Assembly: GCF_014650895.1 (NCBI RefSeq)
Contig: NZ_BMVV01000015.1
Span: 62,001 to 126,000 of the forward strand
Direction of reading: 5' to 3'
DNA length: 64,000 nucleotides
From: Streptomyces omiyaensis
Lineage (GTDB): Bacteria; Actinomycetota; Actinomycetes; Streptomycetales; Streptomycetaceae
The notes under the pieces were generated by a model that searched no databases, was not told where the DNA came from, and saw only the letters and a program-made list of their open reading frames with translations. Positions 46,205 through 53,713 of the stretch are shown in pieces. The translations under genes were made by a program, and so were the position numbers. Position 1 is the stretch's first letter. Each line of letters begins with the position of its first letter.

Positions 46205-46210
46205 TAGGGT
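46205..46210 (+). promoter_or_regulatory. -10 hexamer for the histidine kinase gene (leaderless)
   Basis: TAGGGT lies 6 nt before the ATG at 46217. The intervening GGGGGC is too close to act as a ribosome site. The upstream TTGACG (about 46171) is too far to be its -35. Confidence 0.5.
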
Positions 46211-46216
46211 GGGGGC

Positions 46217-47536
46217 ATGACTGCAACGGGGGCAGATCGGGACGCGCCGGGCGCGCTGTGGTGGTGGGGGCGGCGGCGCAGCGCCGTGCTCGACGTCGGG
46301 CTGGCGCTGGTGTCGGCGGCGGAGTGCGCCGTCGAGGGCGTGGGGTTCGCGGGGAAGGCGGGGGTGCCGGAGGGGCTCGGGGCGCTCTTCGGGTTCCTGG
46401 TGGGGTCCGTGCTGCTGGTGCGGCGGCGGTGGCCGATCACCGTGGTGCTGGTGTCGATCGCGGTGGCGCCGGCCGAGATGGGCTTCCTGATGGGGATCGT
46501 CGGGTTGTACACGCTGGCGGCGTCGGAGGTGCCGCGGCGGTACACGGCGGTGCTGGCGGGCATGGCGACGGTGGCCGTGTTCGTCGTGACGGCGGTGGAG
46601 ATGCGGCGGGACATCGCCGCGCAGGCCGACGACTTCGATCCGAGCACCTGGTACGTGCCGGTGATGGCGCTCTTCATGACGCTGGGGCTGAACGCGCCGC
46701 CGGTGCTGTTCGGGCTCTACATAGGGGCCCGCCGGCGGCTGATGGAGAGCCTGCGGGAGCGGGCGGACTCGCTGGAGCAGGAGCTGTCGCTGCTCGCGGA
46801 CCGGGCGGAGCAGAGGGCGCAGTGGGCGCGGCAGGAGGAGCGGCGGCGGATCGCGCGGGAGATGCACGACGTGGTGGCGCACCGGGTGTCGCTGATGGTG
46901 GTGCACGCGGCGGCGTTGCAGGCGGTGGCGCTGAAGGATCCGCAGAAGGCGGTGAGGAACGCGGCGCTGGTGGGTGACATGGGGCGCCAGGCGTTGACGG
47001 AGCTGCGGGAGATGCTGGGGGTGTTGCGGGAGGAGTCGGTTCCCGCGGTTTCGGGTGGGGTGCCGTTGGCGGCGGTGGGGCGGGCCGCGGCGGCCGCGGC
47101 ACAGGCCGCGGCGTCGGAGGAGGGGCCGGGGCTGTGTGCCCTGGAGGGGTTGTGCGAGCAGTCGCGGCTGGCGGGTGCGGTGGTGGAGCTGGTGGTGCTG
47201 GGGGAGTCGGGGGCGTATCCGCGGGAGGTGGAGCGGACGGCGTACCGGGTGGTGCAGGAGGCGTTGACGAACGTGCACAAGCACGCGCCGGGCGCGGAGG
47301 TGGTGGTGCGTCTGGCGCACCGGGGGGCCGAGGTGGCGATGCAGGTGGAGAACGGTCCGTCGGACGCGGGTGCGGCGGACGCGGGTCTGCCGAGCGGGGG
47401 GAACGGTCTGGTGGGGATGAAGGAGCGGGTCGTGCGGTTGGGCGGGGTGTTCGTGTCGGGGCCGACGGACGCGGGTGGTTTCAAGGTGTCGGCGGTGATT
47501 CCGGTGTCGGTTCCGGTGGCGGGGGACGGCGTGTAG
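46217..47536 (+). CDS. Orphan sensor histidine kinase (HisKA_3 / NarL-partner type)
   Basis: A 439-aa membrane kinase. Five or six N-terminal hydrophobic helices (about 25-165, no large extracytoplasmic sensor) are followed by a coiled coil and the HisKA_3 dimerisation box RRRIAREMHDVVAHRVSLMVVHA, with phospho-acceptor His217. The ATPase domain has the N-box EALTNVHKHAPG and G-box GNGLVGMKERV. Kinases of this type pair with LuxR-type response regulators, but none lies next to it; the two orphan regulators flanking galTEK are the nearest candidates (speculative). Confidence 0.9.
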   Translation: MTATGADRDAPGALWWWGRRRSAVLDVGLALVSAAECAVEGVGFAGKAGVPEGLGALFGFLVGSVLLVRRRWPITVVLVSIAVAPAEMGFLMGIVGLYTLAASEVPRRYTAVLAGMATVAVFVVTAVEMRRDIAAQADDFDPSTWYVPVMALFMTLGLNAPPVLFGLYIGARRRLMESLRERADSLEQELSLLADRAEQRAQWARQEERRRIAREMHDVVAHRVSLMVVHAAALQAVALKDPQKAVRNAALVGDMGRQALTELREMLGVLREESVPAVSGGVPLAAVGRAAAAAAQAAASEEGPGLCALEGLCEQSRLAGAVVELVVLGESGAYPREVERTAYRVVQEALTNVHKHAPGAEVVVRLAHRGAEVAMQVENGPSDAGAADAGLPSGGNGLVGMKERVVRLGGVFVSGPTDAGGFKVSAVIPVSVPVAGDGV

Positions 47537-47564
47537 GGGGTGTCCTCCGGGTGGGGGCGCGGGT

Positions 47565-48047
47565 CTAGCCGGTGGTGAGGCGGGCGGGGCGGGTGCCGGT
47601 GACGAGGGTGGCGAGGGCGGTGTCGATGTCGCGGCCGAGGTACCAGTCGCCGGCGTGGTCGAGGCTGTAGACGCGTCCTTCGGCGTCCATGGCGAGGACG
47701 GCCTGGTGGTCGCCCTCTTCGCCGAGCGGGGCGAGTTCGGTGCCGAGGGCGCGGCCGAGGTCGGCGAGGGTGCGGGCGAGGTGGAGGCCGGCGAGGGGGT
47801 CGAAGCGGAGGGTGGCGGGTGCTATCTGGCGTCCGTGGCCGGGGGCGGTGAGGCGGAGGCCGCCGAATTCGGCCCAGGCTTCGACGGCGGCGGGGAAGAC
47901 GCTGTGCCGGTGGCCGGCGGGGGAGACGTGGGCGCGGAGGGTGTCGGCCCATTCCTCGGCGATCTTGATGTCCCAGCGTCCGGGCTGCCAGCCGGCGTCG
48001 CGGAGGGCGGCGTCGACGTTGACGGGGAAGCGGGTGGTGTCGGACAC
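47565..48047 (-). CDS. SUKH-3 family immunity protein
   Basis: A 160-aa soluble protein of the SUKH superfamily, subgroup 3. Landmarks are DAALRDAGWQPGRWD, EEWADTLRAHVSPAGHRHSVFPAAVEAWAEFGGLRL, and the C-terminal APLGEEGDHQAVLAMDAEGRVYSLDHAGDWYLGRDIDTALATLV. SUKH proteins neutralise nuclease and deaminase toxins by direct binding. The start GTG 48047 lies 5 nt after the stop of the deaminase gene, so the two are an operon and this protein is the likely antidote. Confidence 0.88.
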   Translation of the reverse strand: MSDTTRFPVNVDAALRDAGWQPGRWDIKIAEEWADTLRAHVSPAGHRHSVFPAAVEAWAEFGGLRLTAPGHGRQIAPATLRFDPLAGLHLARTLADLGRALGTELAPLGEEGDHQAVLAMDAEGRVYSLDHAGDWYLGRDIDTALATLVTGTRPARLTTG

Positions 48048-48052
48048 GTGGG

Positions 48053-48571
48053 TCAGCCGTTCTGGGCGGGTGGTGCGGGGGCCGGGTCGACGGTGCGGAC
48101 GCCGAAGTGGTCGAGCAGGGCGGCGCAGGAGCGGCAGGGTGCGGCGTAGCTGCCGTGCAGGGGGTCGCCGTCCTCGCGGATGCGGCGTGCGGTGATCTTG
48201 GCGTGTTTGAGGCTGCGGCGGGCCTCTCCGGCGGTGAGGGGTTTGCGCTGGGCGCGTCGGGAGCGGTTGTTCTCGGCGGCGGTGAGGTGCCGGGAGAGCA
48301 GGATGGCTTCGGGACACCGTCCGGTGAAGCGTTCGCGCTGGCCGCTGGTGAGGGTGTCGAGGAAGTCCTGCACGAGGGCGTGGAGGACGGGCGGGGCGTC
48401 TCCTCGGCCGGCGGTGCAGGTGAGGGTCTCTCCGCGTACGGACAGGGCGGCGCCGACGGCGGGCAGGATGCCGTCGCGGCGGTGGAGCAGTAAGGGGGCG
48501 CGACCGTTGTCGGTGTCGCTGCTCCAGTTGAGGCGTGGGTCACCCTGCGTGGGCGTCGTGCTGGTGTACAT
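48053..48571 (-). CDS. YwqJ-type deaminase (toxin domain, free-standing)
   Basis: A 172-aa protein with the YwqJ-related deaminase fold. Zinc and catalytic residues are in GRCPEAILLSRHL (Cys86, Glu88) and HGSYAAPCRSCAALLDHFGV (Cys146, Cys149). YwqJ domains usually occur at the C-terminus of large secreted polymorphic toxins; here the domain stands alone with no signal peptide or delivery domain. ATG 48571 with AGGAGGGG about 12 nt upstream. It is followed by SUKH-3. The target, DNA, RNA or nucleotides, is not known. Confidence 0.85.
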   Translation of the reverse strand: MYTSTTPTQGDPRLNWSSDTDNGRAPLLLHRRDGILPAVGAALSVRGETLTCTAGRGDAPPVLHALVQDFLDTLTSGQRERFTGRCPEAILLSRHLTAAENNRSRRAQRKPLTAGEARRSLKHAKITARRIREDGDPLHGSYAAPCRSCAALLDHFGVRTVDPAPAPPAQNG

Positions 48572-48879
48572 GGTGCTGTTCTTCCCCTCCTGCAATCCCC
48601 CGAGTTGCGGTGCACAGCCTGCCAAATAGGGAGCCATATGGGGAAGCTGGGTGGGGGTTTCGACATGCCGGTGTGTCGGAGCCGTGGTCGGGTCGTCATG
48701 GCTTCGTGACGGTTGGTGACGGTGCGTGTGCGGGGACGGTGTGCGGGGGCGAGGGCCGGTTCGTGCTCTTGTGGCAGCGCATAGGCTGTGCGGGATCGGT
48801 CGGGCGAGCTGTGCGCAGCGGGGTCCGGCAGCAGGAGCAAGCAGTAGCAGCCAGTGACGCCATGCAGGGGGCAACCGCC
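48572..48879. other. Divergent promoter region of the toxin-immunity locus
   Basis: This 308-base region has no gene. TAGGCT at 48782-48787 is a probable -10 for the plus-strand operon, giving a leader of nearly 90 nt. AT-rich bases at 48620-48640 (CAAATAGG, CCATATGG) probably hold the minus-strand promoter. AGGGGG (48866-48871) is the ribosome site for the nuclease gene. No clear operator dyad was found. Confidence 0.5.
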
Positions 48880-49878
48880 ATGACGACAGGTCGGCTCGGG
48901 CAGTCCACCGCGCCACCGAACGCGGCCTATGCCGGGCAGGTCGTGCGTTTCCCGGATCCGGTGCGCGCCTCGCGGCATCCGCGCGGCGTGCGGGTGGACG
49001 AGCGGGGTTTCCCGGACTTCTCGCCGTACGCGCGTGCGGCGGCGGAGATCGCGGAGCCTCCGGAGGGTTTCGGTGTCGACGAGCTGCGGCTGACGGACTA
49101 CGTGTCGGCGAACGCGGCGATGGCGGCGACCGGACACGAGTTGTGGGACACGATTCCGGCGGTGGCGACGCCGCACGGCTGGACGTGGCACCACGTGGTG
49201 GGTTCGCGGCGTCTCGAACTGGTGCCGGTCGAGGTGAAGGCGTTGCTGCGGCATCACGGTGGTGTGGCGACGGCGGCGGTGGACCACGCGAAGCGGGGCA
49301 CGCGGCCGTTGCAGGAGACCCGGCCGGTGCACTTCGGGCTGCCGAAGAGCGGGATGTCGGTGTCGGAGCAGCAGTTGCAGGGCGTCGAGGAGGACCTGGG
49401 GTACCGGCTGCCGGGGGCGTACCGCTCGTTCCTGAAGGTGGCGGGTGGCTGCGCCCCGGTGGGCGCGGCGCTCGACGCGGAGCTGGGTCTTCTGGTGGAC
49501 CAGCCGTTCTTCACGGTGCGCGAGGAGGCGGGGGTCAACGACCTCGTCTACGTCAACAAGTGCCTGCGGGACCATCTGACGAAGGACTACCTGGGGGTGG
49601 CTTTCGTGCAGGGCGGTCTGGTGGCGGTGAAGGTGCGGGGCGCCGGGGTCGGTTCGGTGTGGTTCTGTGCCTACGACGACGTGCGGGACTCCGGCGAGGA
49701 GGCCGCGGGGTGGTCGGTGGACGAGCGGGTGGAGCGGTTGCTGCTGCCTTGCGGTGCGGACTTCGACGCGTTCTTGTTGCGGCTGGCCGGCAATCCGCCG
49801 GAGCTGGAGACGGTCGCGAACCTGATGGTGGACGGCGGCTTCGCGCGCGCCGTGCCCGTGGCCCCGGTGGGAGGGTGA
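48880..49878 (+). CDS. HNH (WHH-type) nuclease domain fused to a SUKH-1 (SMI1/KNR4) immunity domain
   Basis: A 332-aa protein. Residues about 35-135 resemble the colicin-like WHH branch of HNH/ENDO VII toxins: FPDFSPYA, then LTDYVSANAAMAATG, then the core GWTWHHVVGSRRLELVPVEVKALLRHHGG with Trp103-His104-His105. Residues about 155-320 form a SUKH-1 domain: SEQQLQGVEEDLGYRLPGAYRSFLKVAGGC, VNDLVYVNKCLRDHLTKDYLGVAFVQGG and VWFCAYDDVRDSGEEA. A toxin and its class of antidote are thus in one chain, and no export signal exists. ATG 48880 with AGGGGG 8 nt upstream. The next gene follows after 7 nt. Confidence 0.82.
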   Translation: MTTGRLGQSTAPPNAAYAGQVVRFPDPVRASRHPRGVRVDERGFPDFSPYARAAAEIAEPPEGFGVDELRLTDYVSANAAMAATGHELWDTIPAVATPHGWTWHHVVGSRRLELVPVEVKALLRHHGGVATAAVDHAKRGTRPLQETRPVHFGLPKSGMSVSEQQLQGVEEDLGYRLPGAYRSFLKVAGGCAPVGAALDAELGLLVDQPFFTVREEAGVNDLVYVNKCLRDHLTKDYLGVAFVQGGLVAVKVRGAGVGSVWFCAYDDVRDSGEEAAGWSVDERVERLLLPCGADFDAFLLRLAGNPPELETVANLMVDGGFARAVPVAPVGG

Positions 49879-49885
49879 GCCGGCT

Positions 49886-52240
49886 GTGGTGACGTTCGCG
49901 CAGGCGCAGGAGCGTGCCGAGGAGTGGGTCAACGGTGATCTGCCGCCGTACCAGCACCAGGAGGTGCGGGTGCGGGAGTTCGGTCTGGGTTTCGTGGTGT
50001 GGGCGGAGGGCCGCGAGGGCGGTCCGACGGCGGACGCGGGGCGGCAGCGGTTGGTGATCGCCCGGGATTCGGGTGAGGCGACGCTGTGGCCGGGGTTGCC
50101 GGTGGGTGAGGTGATCCGGCGGTACGAGGAGGAGTACGGGGCGGTGGAGGAGGCGGCGGTGCCGGCTCCGGCCGCGCCGCCGGCGCGGATCGATCTGAAT
50201 CAGACGTCGTTCCTGTTGAGTCCGCCGGAGTGGTTGCAGGACGCGGCGGACAAGATCGGTCTGCCGCAGCGGCCGAACGCGTCGCAGGAGGAGCGGGGGT
50301 CCGAGCCGGACACGGGTGCCGGTGTGCTGCCGGGTCCGGCGGCGTCGGTGTCGTCGGCGGAGTCCGGGGGGTCGGCGTCGGTGTCGTCGGACGGGGCTCC
50401 TTCCTCGTCGGTGTCGTTCGAGGAGTCGGACGCGGAGTACGAGCCGACGGCGATGGACGGGGTTCCGGCGTCGTCGGGCAGTCCGTGGGCGGACGCCAAC
50501 GCGAGTGCGGGCGGGGTGGAGGGCGTGCCGCTGCCGGCGACCGTGTTCGCGCCGCCGTTGTCGGGGGCCGATGACGAGGACGCGCCGGCGCCGGTGGTGG
50601 GCGCGGACGCGCCGACGGCGCTGATGCAGGGCGGGAGCGCGCTGCCGAAGACGGCCGTGGCGCCGCGGCTGGATCCGGCGGCTCCGCCGCCGCCGGGCGC
50701 GACGCCGCCCCCTCCGGCGGTTCCGCCGTCGGTGCCGGGTGCGGGGGACATCGCGGACGCGGCGACGAGCAAGGCGACGCTGCCGCCGAAGAAGGCGGCC
50801 GCGCGGGGGCCGGTGGCTCCGCCGTCTCCGCCGGGGGTGCCCGGTGGGACTTCCGGTGGGCCGGCGCCGGCCTACGTGCCGACGCAGTTGGTGGCGCAGA
50901 CGCCGCCGCCGGTGCCGGGGCAGCCGGGGACGCCTCCGCCGCCCGCGCCGCCGGGGCCGGTGACGCCCCCGCAGCCGGTGCACCACGCGGCGACGATGCT
51001 GGCGCATCCGGGGCAGGCGGGTCCGGCAGGTCCGGGGACGCCGCCGCCTCCGCCCCCGCCGCCGGGGGCTCCGGGTGGTCCGGGGACGCCGGCGCACGGG
51101 ATCGAGCACGCGCCGACGATGCTGGCGCAGCCGGGGCCCGCGGGTCCGGGCGCGCCGCTGCCGCCGCCGGGGCCCGCTCCGGCGGCTCCGCAGCCGCCCG
51201 GTCCGGCTCCGGTGCCCGGTCCCGGCCCGGCTCCGGCGTACGGGTATCCGCAGCAGCCGCCGGCCGGGGTGCCGACGGTGGGGCCCGGGTACCAGGCGGT
51301 GCTGCGGTACCGGGCGCCGGACGGTTCGGAGCAGCAGATCATCCGGCGTTCGGCGCCGGGCACCCCGCATCCGGAGTGGCAGATCCTGCACGAGCTGCGC
51401 GGGCTCGGTGTGCCGCCGCAGCAGGTGCTGGAGCTGCACACGGAGCTGGAGTCCTGCGAGCTGCCGGGCGGGTACTGCGCGCGGATGATCCGCGAGACGT
51501 GGCCGCAGGCGCGGATCACGAGCATCGCGCCGTACGGGCGTGATCACGCGGGTCGTCAGCAGGGGATGCGTCAGCTCCTGACGCATCAGGGCGAGTTGCA
51601 CCAGGTGGCGGACGGTCCGGCGCGTCCCGCGCCGGTGCGTGCGCCGCTGCCGCAGGTGCAGCCGGCGCCGCCGGTTCCGCCGGAGGGCGTGGCCCAGGAG
51701 CTGGCGGGTGCGTTCGGGCCGGGGATCCTGCGGTTCGACCAGCGGGCGGTGTCCCGGCAGGGCGTGCCGGAGCTGGTGGCGGTGACGCTCATGTGGGCGG
51801 GGCTGCCGGCGGACTTCGGGCCGTTCTTCTGGGCGCAGCCGGCGATGCCTGTGGTGCCGACGCTGGCCGAGCTGGCGCAGCAGCGGCAGGTGCCGGCGGC
51901 CGCGGACGCGAGTTCGTACCTGGTGCTGGGGTCGGACTTCGGGCGGGCGATCTGTGTCCAGTACGGGACCGCGCACATCGTGGCGGTGCCGGTGGAGGCG
52001 GGTCCGGGCGGGGTGTCGGTGCCGCCGCAGTTCGTGAACACGGGGCTGCCGGAGTTCACCCGGTCGATGGCGCTGCTGGGCCGGATGTGGCGGCTGAGGT
52101 TCGGGCTGACGCCGGAGCAGGCGGGGCGGTGGACGGTCGATTTCCAGGCGCAGCTGGCGATGCTGGATCCGGCGGCGCTGGCGTCGCCGGAGAACTGGTG
52201 GTCGGTGCTGCTCGAGCAGATGTGGGACGGCCTCCTCTGA
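49886..52240 (+). CDS. YrhB-like domain / Pro-rich linker / nucleic-acid deaminase / SUKH-4 multidomain protein
   Basis: A 784-aa protein. Residues 1-75 resemble YrhB immunity domains (FAQAQERAEEWVNG, REFGLGFVVWAEGR, RLVIARDSGEATLWP). TSFLLSPPEWLQDAADKIG follows (about 110-130), then more than 200 residues of Pro/Gly/Ala-rich linker (about 230-460) with repeated HAATMLAHPG/HAPTMLAQPG motifs. Residues about 470-570 are an SCP1.201-like deaminase: HPEW (His495, Glu497) and ESCELPGGYC (Cys524, Cys531), then RQLLTHQGEL. Residues about 600-784 match SUKH-4 (VSRQGVPELVAVTLMWAGLPADFGPFF, SRSMALL-like region, LLEQMWDGLL). GTG 49886; probably co-transcribed with the nuclease-SUKH gene. Confidence 0.82.
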   Translation: MVTFAQAQERAEEWVNGDLPPYQHQEVRVREFGLGFVVWAEGREGGPTADAGRQRLVIARDSGEATLWPGLPVGEVIRRYEEEYGAVEEAAVPAPAAPPARIDLNQTSFLLSPPEWLQDAADKIGLPQRPNASQEERGSEPDTGAGVLPGPAASVSSAESGGSASVSSDGAPSSSVSFEESDAEYEPTAMDGVPASSGSPWADANASAGGVEGVPLPATVFAPPLSGADDEDAPAPVVGADAPTALMQGGSALPKTAVAPRLDPAAPPPPGATPPPPAVPPSVPGAGDIADAATSKATLPPKKAAARGPVAPPSPPGVPGGTSGGPAPAYVPTQLVAQTPPPVPGQPGTPPPPAPPGPVTPPQPVHHAATMLAHPGQAGPAGPGTPPPPPPPPGAPGGPGTPAHGIEHAPTMLAQPGPAGPGAPLPPPGPAPAAPQPPGPAPVPGPGPAPAYGYPQQPPAGVPTVGPGYQAVLRYRAPDGSEQQIIRRSAPGTPHPEWQILHELRGLGVPPQQVLELHTELESCELPGGYCARMIRETWPQARITSIAPYGRDHAGRQQGMRQLLTHQGELHQVADGPARPAPVRAPLPQVQPAPPVPPEGVAQELAGAFGPGILRFDQRAVSRQGVPELVAVTLMWAGLPADFGPFFWAQPAMPVVPTLAELAQQRQVPAAADASSYLVLGSDFGRAICVQYGTAHIVAVPVEAGPGGVSVPPQFVNTGLPEFTRSMALLGRMWRLRFGLTPEQAGRWTVDFQAQLAMLDPAALASPENWWSVLLEQMWDGLL

Positions 52241-52280
52241 GGTTTCCGTCCGGGGATCTCCGGAGATCTCGGAGGTGTTC

Positions 52281-52320
52281 CCGGAGATCCCCGGAGATCC
52301 CCGGAGATCCCCGGAGATCC
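52281..52320. repeat. Four tandem 10-bp repeats with degenerate flanks
   Basis: CCGGAGATCC is repeated exactly four times, flanked by degenerate units (CGGAGATCTC before; CCGGGATCCC and CGGGCATCTC after), so the array spans about 52253-52345. It lies between the SUKH-4 protein stop and a terminator. Each unit is partly self-complementary, so the transcript can fold in several ways. There is no CRISPR-like spacer pattern. Confidence 0.8.
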
Positions 52321-52405
52321 CCGGGATCCCCGGGCATCTCCGGGGGAGGCCTCCCCGATGTCGTTCTCTGACGTTTTCTGACGTTCAGTGAGACGGAATG
52401 TGACG

Positions 52406-52442
52406 AAGGGCGCTCGACGTGTCACCACGTCTGGCGCCTTTT
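52406..52442 (+). terminator. Terminator downstream of the toxin-immunity operon
   Basis: GGCGC (52409-52413) and GACGTG (52416-52421) pair with CACGTC (52426-52431) and GCGCC (52434-52438), with a 2/2 internal loop and a TCAC apical loop, followed by TTTT. Confidence 0.7.
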
Positions 52443-52494
52443 GTCCGTTCTTATGGCGCATCCTGGGAGGGACCGCAGGGAAGGGGCGCCAAGG

Positions 52495-53526
52495 ATGAGT
52501 TTTGCCGTCGGACGGGGTCGGGGGTACCGCCCGGAGCAGGTCGACCGCCACCTCGCCGTGCTGACCGAGGAGCGCGACGGGGCGTGGGCGCGCGCCTCGC
52601 GGCTCGCCGCCCTCGCCGAGGAGGCGGAGGCGGAGCTGGCCGCGCTGCGGGAGACCGTCGCGGCGCTGAAGCCGCAGCGGTACGAGTCCCTGGGCGAGGC
52701 CGCGCGGCAGATCCTGAAGCTCGCCGAGCAGGAGGACGAGCGGCTGGTCCGGGCCGCAGAGGCCGAGGCGCAGGCCGTCGCGGAGGCGGCCGACGCCGCC
52801 GCCCGCGAGACCCGCGAGGCGGCCGGCGCCCATGCCGAGGAGGTGCGGACCGCGGCCGAGGCGCACGCCCGCGCCGCCCTGGAGGCGGCCCGTGAGCGCG
52901 CCGGGGAGCTGGACACCATCGCCCGGCGCGACGCCGAGGGCGCCAGGACGGCGGCGGGGGAGGCGTACGAGGAGACCGTGCACCGCGCCGCCGAACTCCT
53001 CGCCCACCAGGCCGAGGAGCACCGCACCGGTCGCGCCGACGCGGAGCGCGCCGCCGAGGCCGCCGCCGCCGGCCTCGACGCCCGTCACGCCGAGCAGTTC
53101 GCCGCGGCCGAGGCCCGCCTGGAGGAGGTCCGCCGGGCGCTGGCCCGCACCGAGGAGGAGGCGCGGCACGGCCAGGAGGACGCCGACGCGAAGGCGGAGG
53201 AGATCCTGGCGGAGGCCCGGATGAGGGGCGAGCGCGTCGAGCGCGAGACGGAGCGGGTGCTGCGCGAGCACGACGAGGCCCGCGACGAGATCCATGCGCA
53301 CATGGAGCACATCCGCCACTCGCTGGCGGCGCTGACGGGCCGCCCGGTGGCGGCGGCCGCGGAACCCGGCGGGGAGGCGCGGGGCGCGGGCCCCGGCGGG
53401 TCGGATGAGACCGCGGGCACCGGCGGGGCCGGCGGGGAGGACGAGACCGAGGGCGCAGGCGAGACCGGCGGGGCCGAGGGGACCCAGGGAACCCAGGGAA
53501 CCCAGGGAACCCAGGGAGCTTCCTGA
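52495..53526 (+). CDS. Long coiled-coil protein, DivIVA/Scy-like organisation
   Basis: A 343-aa protein that begins FAVGRGRGYRPEQVDRHLAVLTEERDGAW, resembling the short N-terminal segment of DivIVA-like proteins. About 240 residues of Ala/Glu/Arg-rich heptad coiled coil follow (AEAEAQAVAEAADAAARETR and on to ERVLREHDEARDEIHAHMEH). The tail is Gly/Glu/Thr-rich and ends in four G-T-Q repeats encoded by AACCCAGGG units. No membrane segment. Similar Streptomyces proteins act in polar growth or are annotated as cellulose-binding; the role here is not proven. ATG 52495; ATG 52453 is also in frame. Confidence 0.75.
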   Translation: MSFAVGRGRGYRPEQVDRHLAVLTEERDGAWARASRLAALAEEAEAELAALRETVAALKPQRYESLGEAARQILKLAEQEDERLVRAAEAEAQAVAEAADAAARETREAAGAHAEEVRTAAEAHARAALEAARERAGELDTIARRDAEGARTAAGEAYEETVHRAAELLAHQAEEHRTGRADAERAAEAAAAGLDARHAEQFAAAEARLEEVRRALARTEEEARHGQEDADAKAEEILAEARMRGERVERETERVLREHDEARDEIHAHMEHIRHSLAALTGRPVAAAAEPGGEARGAGPGGSDETAGTGGAGGEDETEGAGETGGAEGTQGTQGTQGTQGAS

Positions 53527-53629
53527 GCCGAGGGGCTCCGGGGCCTGCCGGGCCCGTGGACCCCGCCGGGCCCATGGACCCCGCCGGCTCCGGGGACCCC
53601 GCCGGCTTCGGGCCCGGTCGGCCCCCGTG

Positions 53630-53692
53630 GGGAAAAGTCCGGGCCGGAGGGCGGGCCCCCGGCGTGGGAAAAGTCCGGGCCGGAGGGCGGGC
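53630..53692. repeat. Two 27-bp direct repeats upstream of the VOC gene
   Basis: A 27-base unit starting GGGAAAAGTCCGGGCCGGAG occurs at 53630-53656 and 53666-53692 (period 36). The second copy ends 8 nt before the TAGGCT -10 hexamer of the VOC gene, so both copies are in a position to bind a regulator. Confidence 0.7.
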
Positions 53693-53700
53693 ACGGAACC

Positions 53701-53706
53701 TAGGCT
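53701..53706 (+). promoter_or_regulatory. -10 hexamer for the VOC gene (leaderless)
   Basis: TAGGCT ends 7 nt before the ATG at 53714 with no ribosome site between, so the mRNA is probably leaderless. Confidence 0.6.
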
Positions 53707-53713
53707 CGGGCCC

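Noticed and set aside
46717..49932. 1071-aa minus-strand ORF across the kinase and toxin locus
   Set aside because: A Pro/Arg/Thr-rich shadow of the plus-strand coding genes and of the minus-strand SUKH-3/deaminase genes in another frame.
49553..51976. 807-aa Arg-rich minus-strand ORF opposite the multidomain protein
   Set aside because: Almost pure Arg/Pro/Gly antisense of the Pro-rich linker coding sequence.
52253..52345. CRISPR array
   Set aside because: Repeats are 10 bp with no spacers and no cas genes nearby.
53475..53520. Tandem AACCCAGGG repeats as a separate non-coding element
   Set aside because: They are in frame and encode the G-T-Q tail of the coiled-coil protein.
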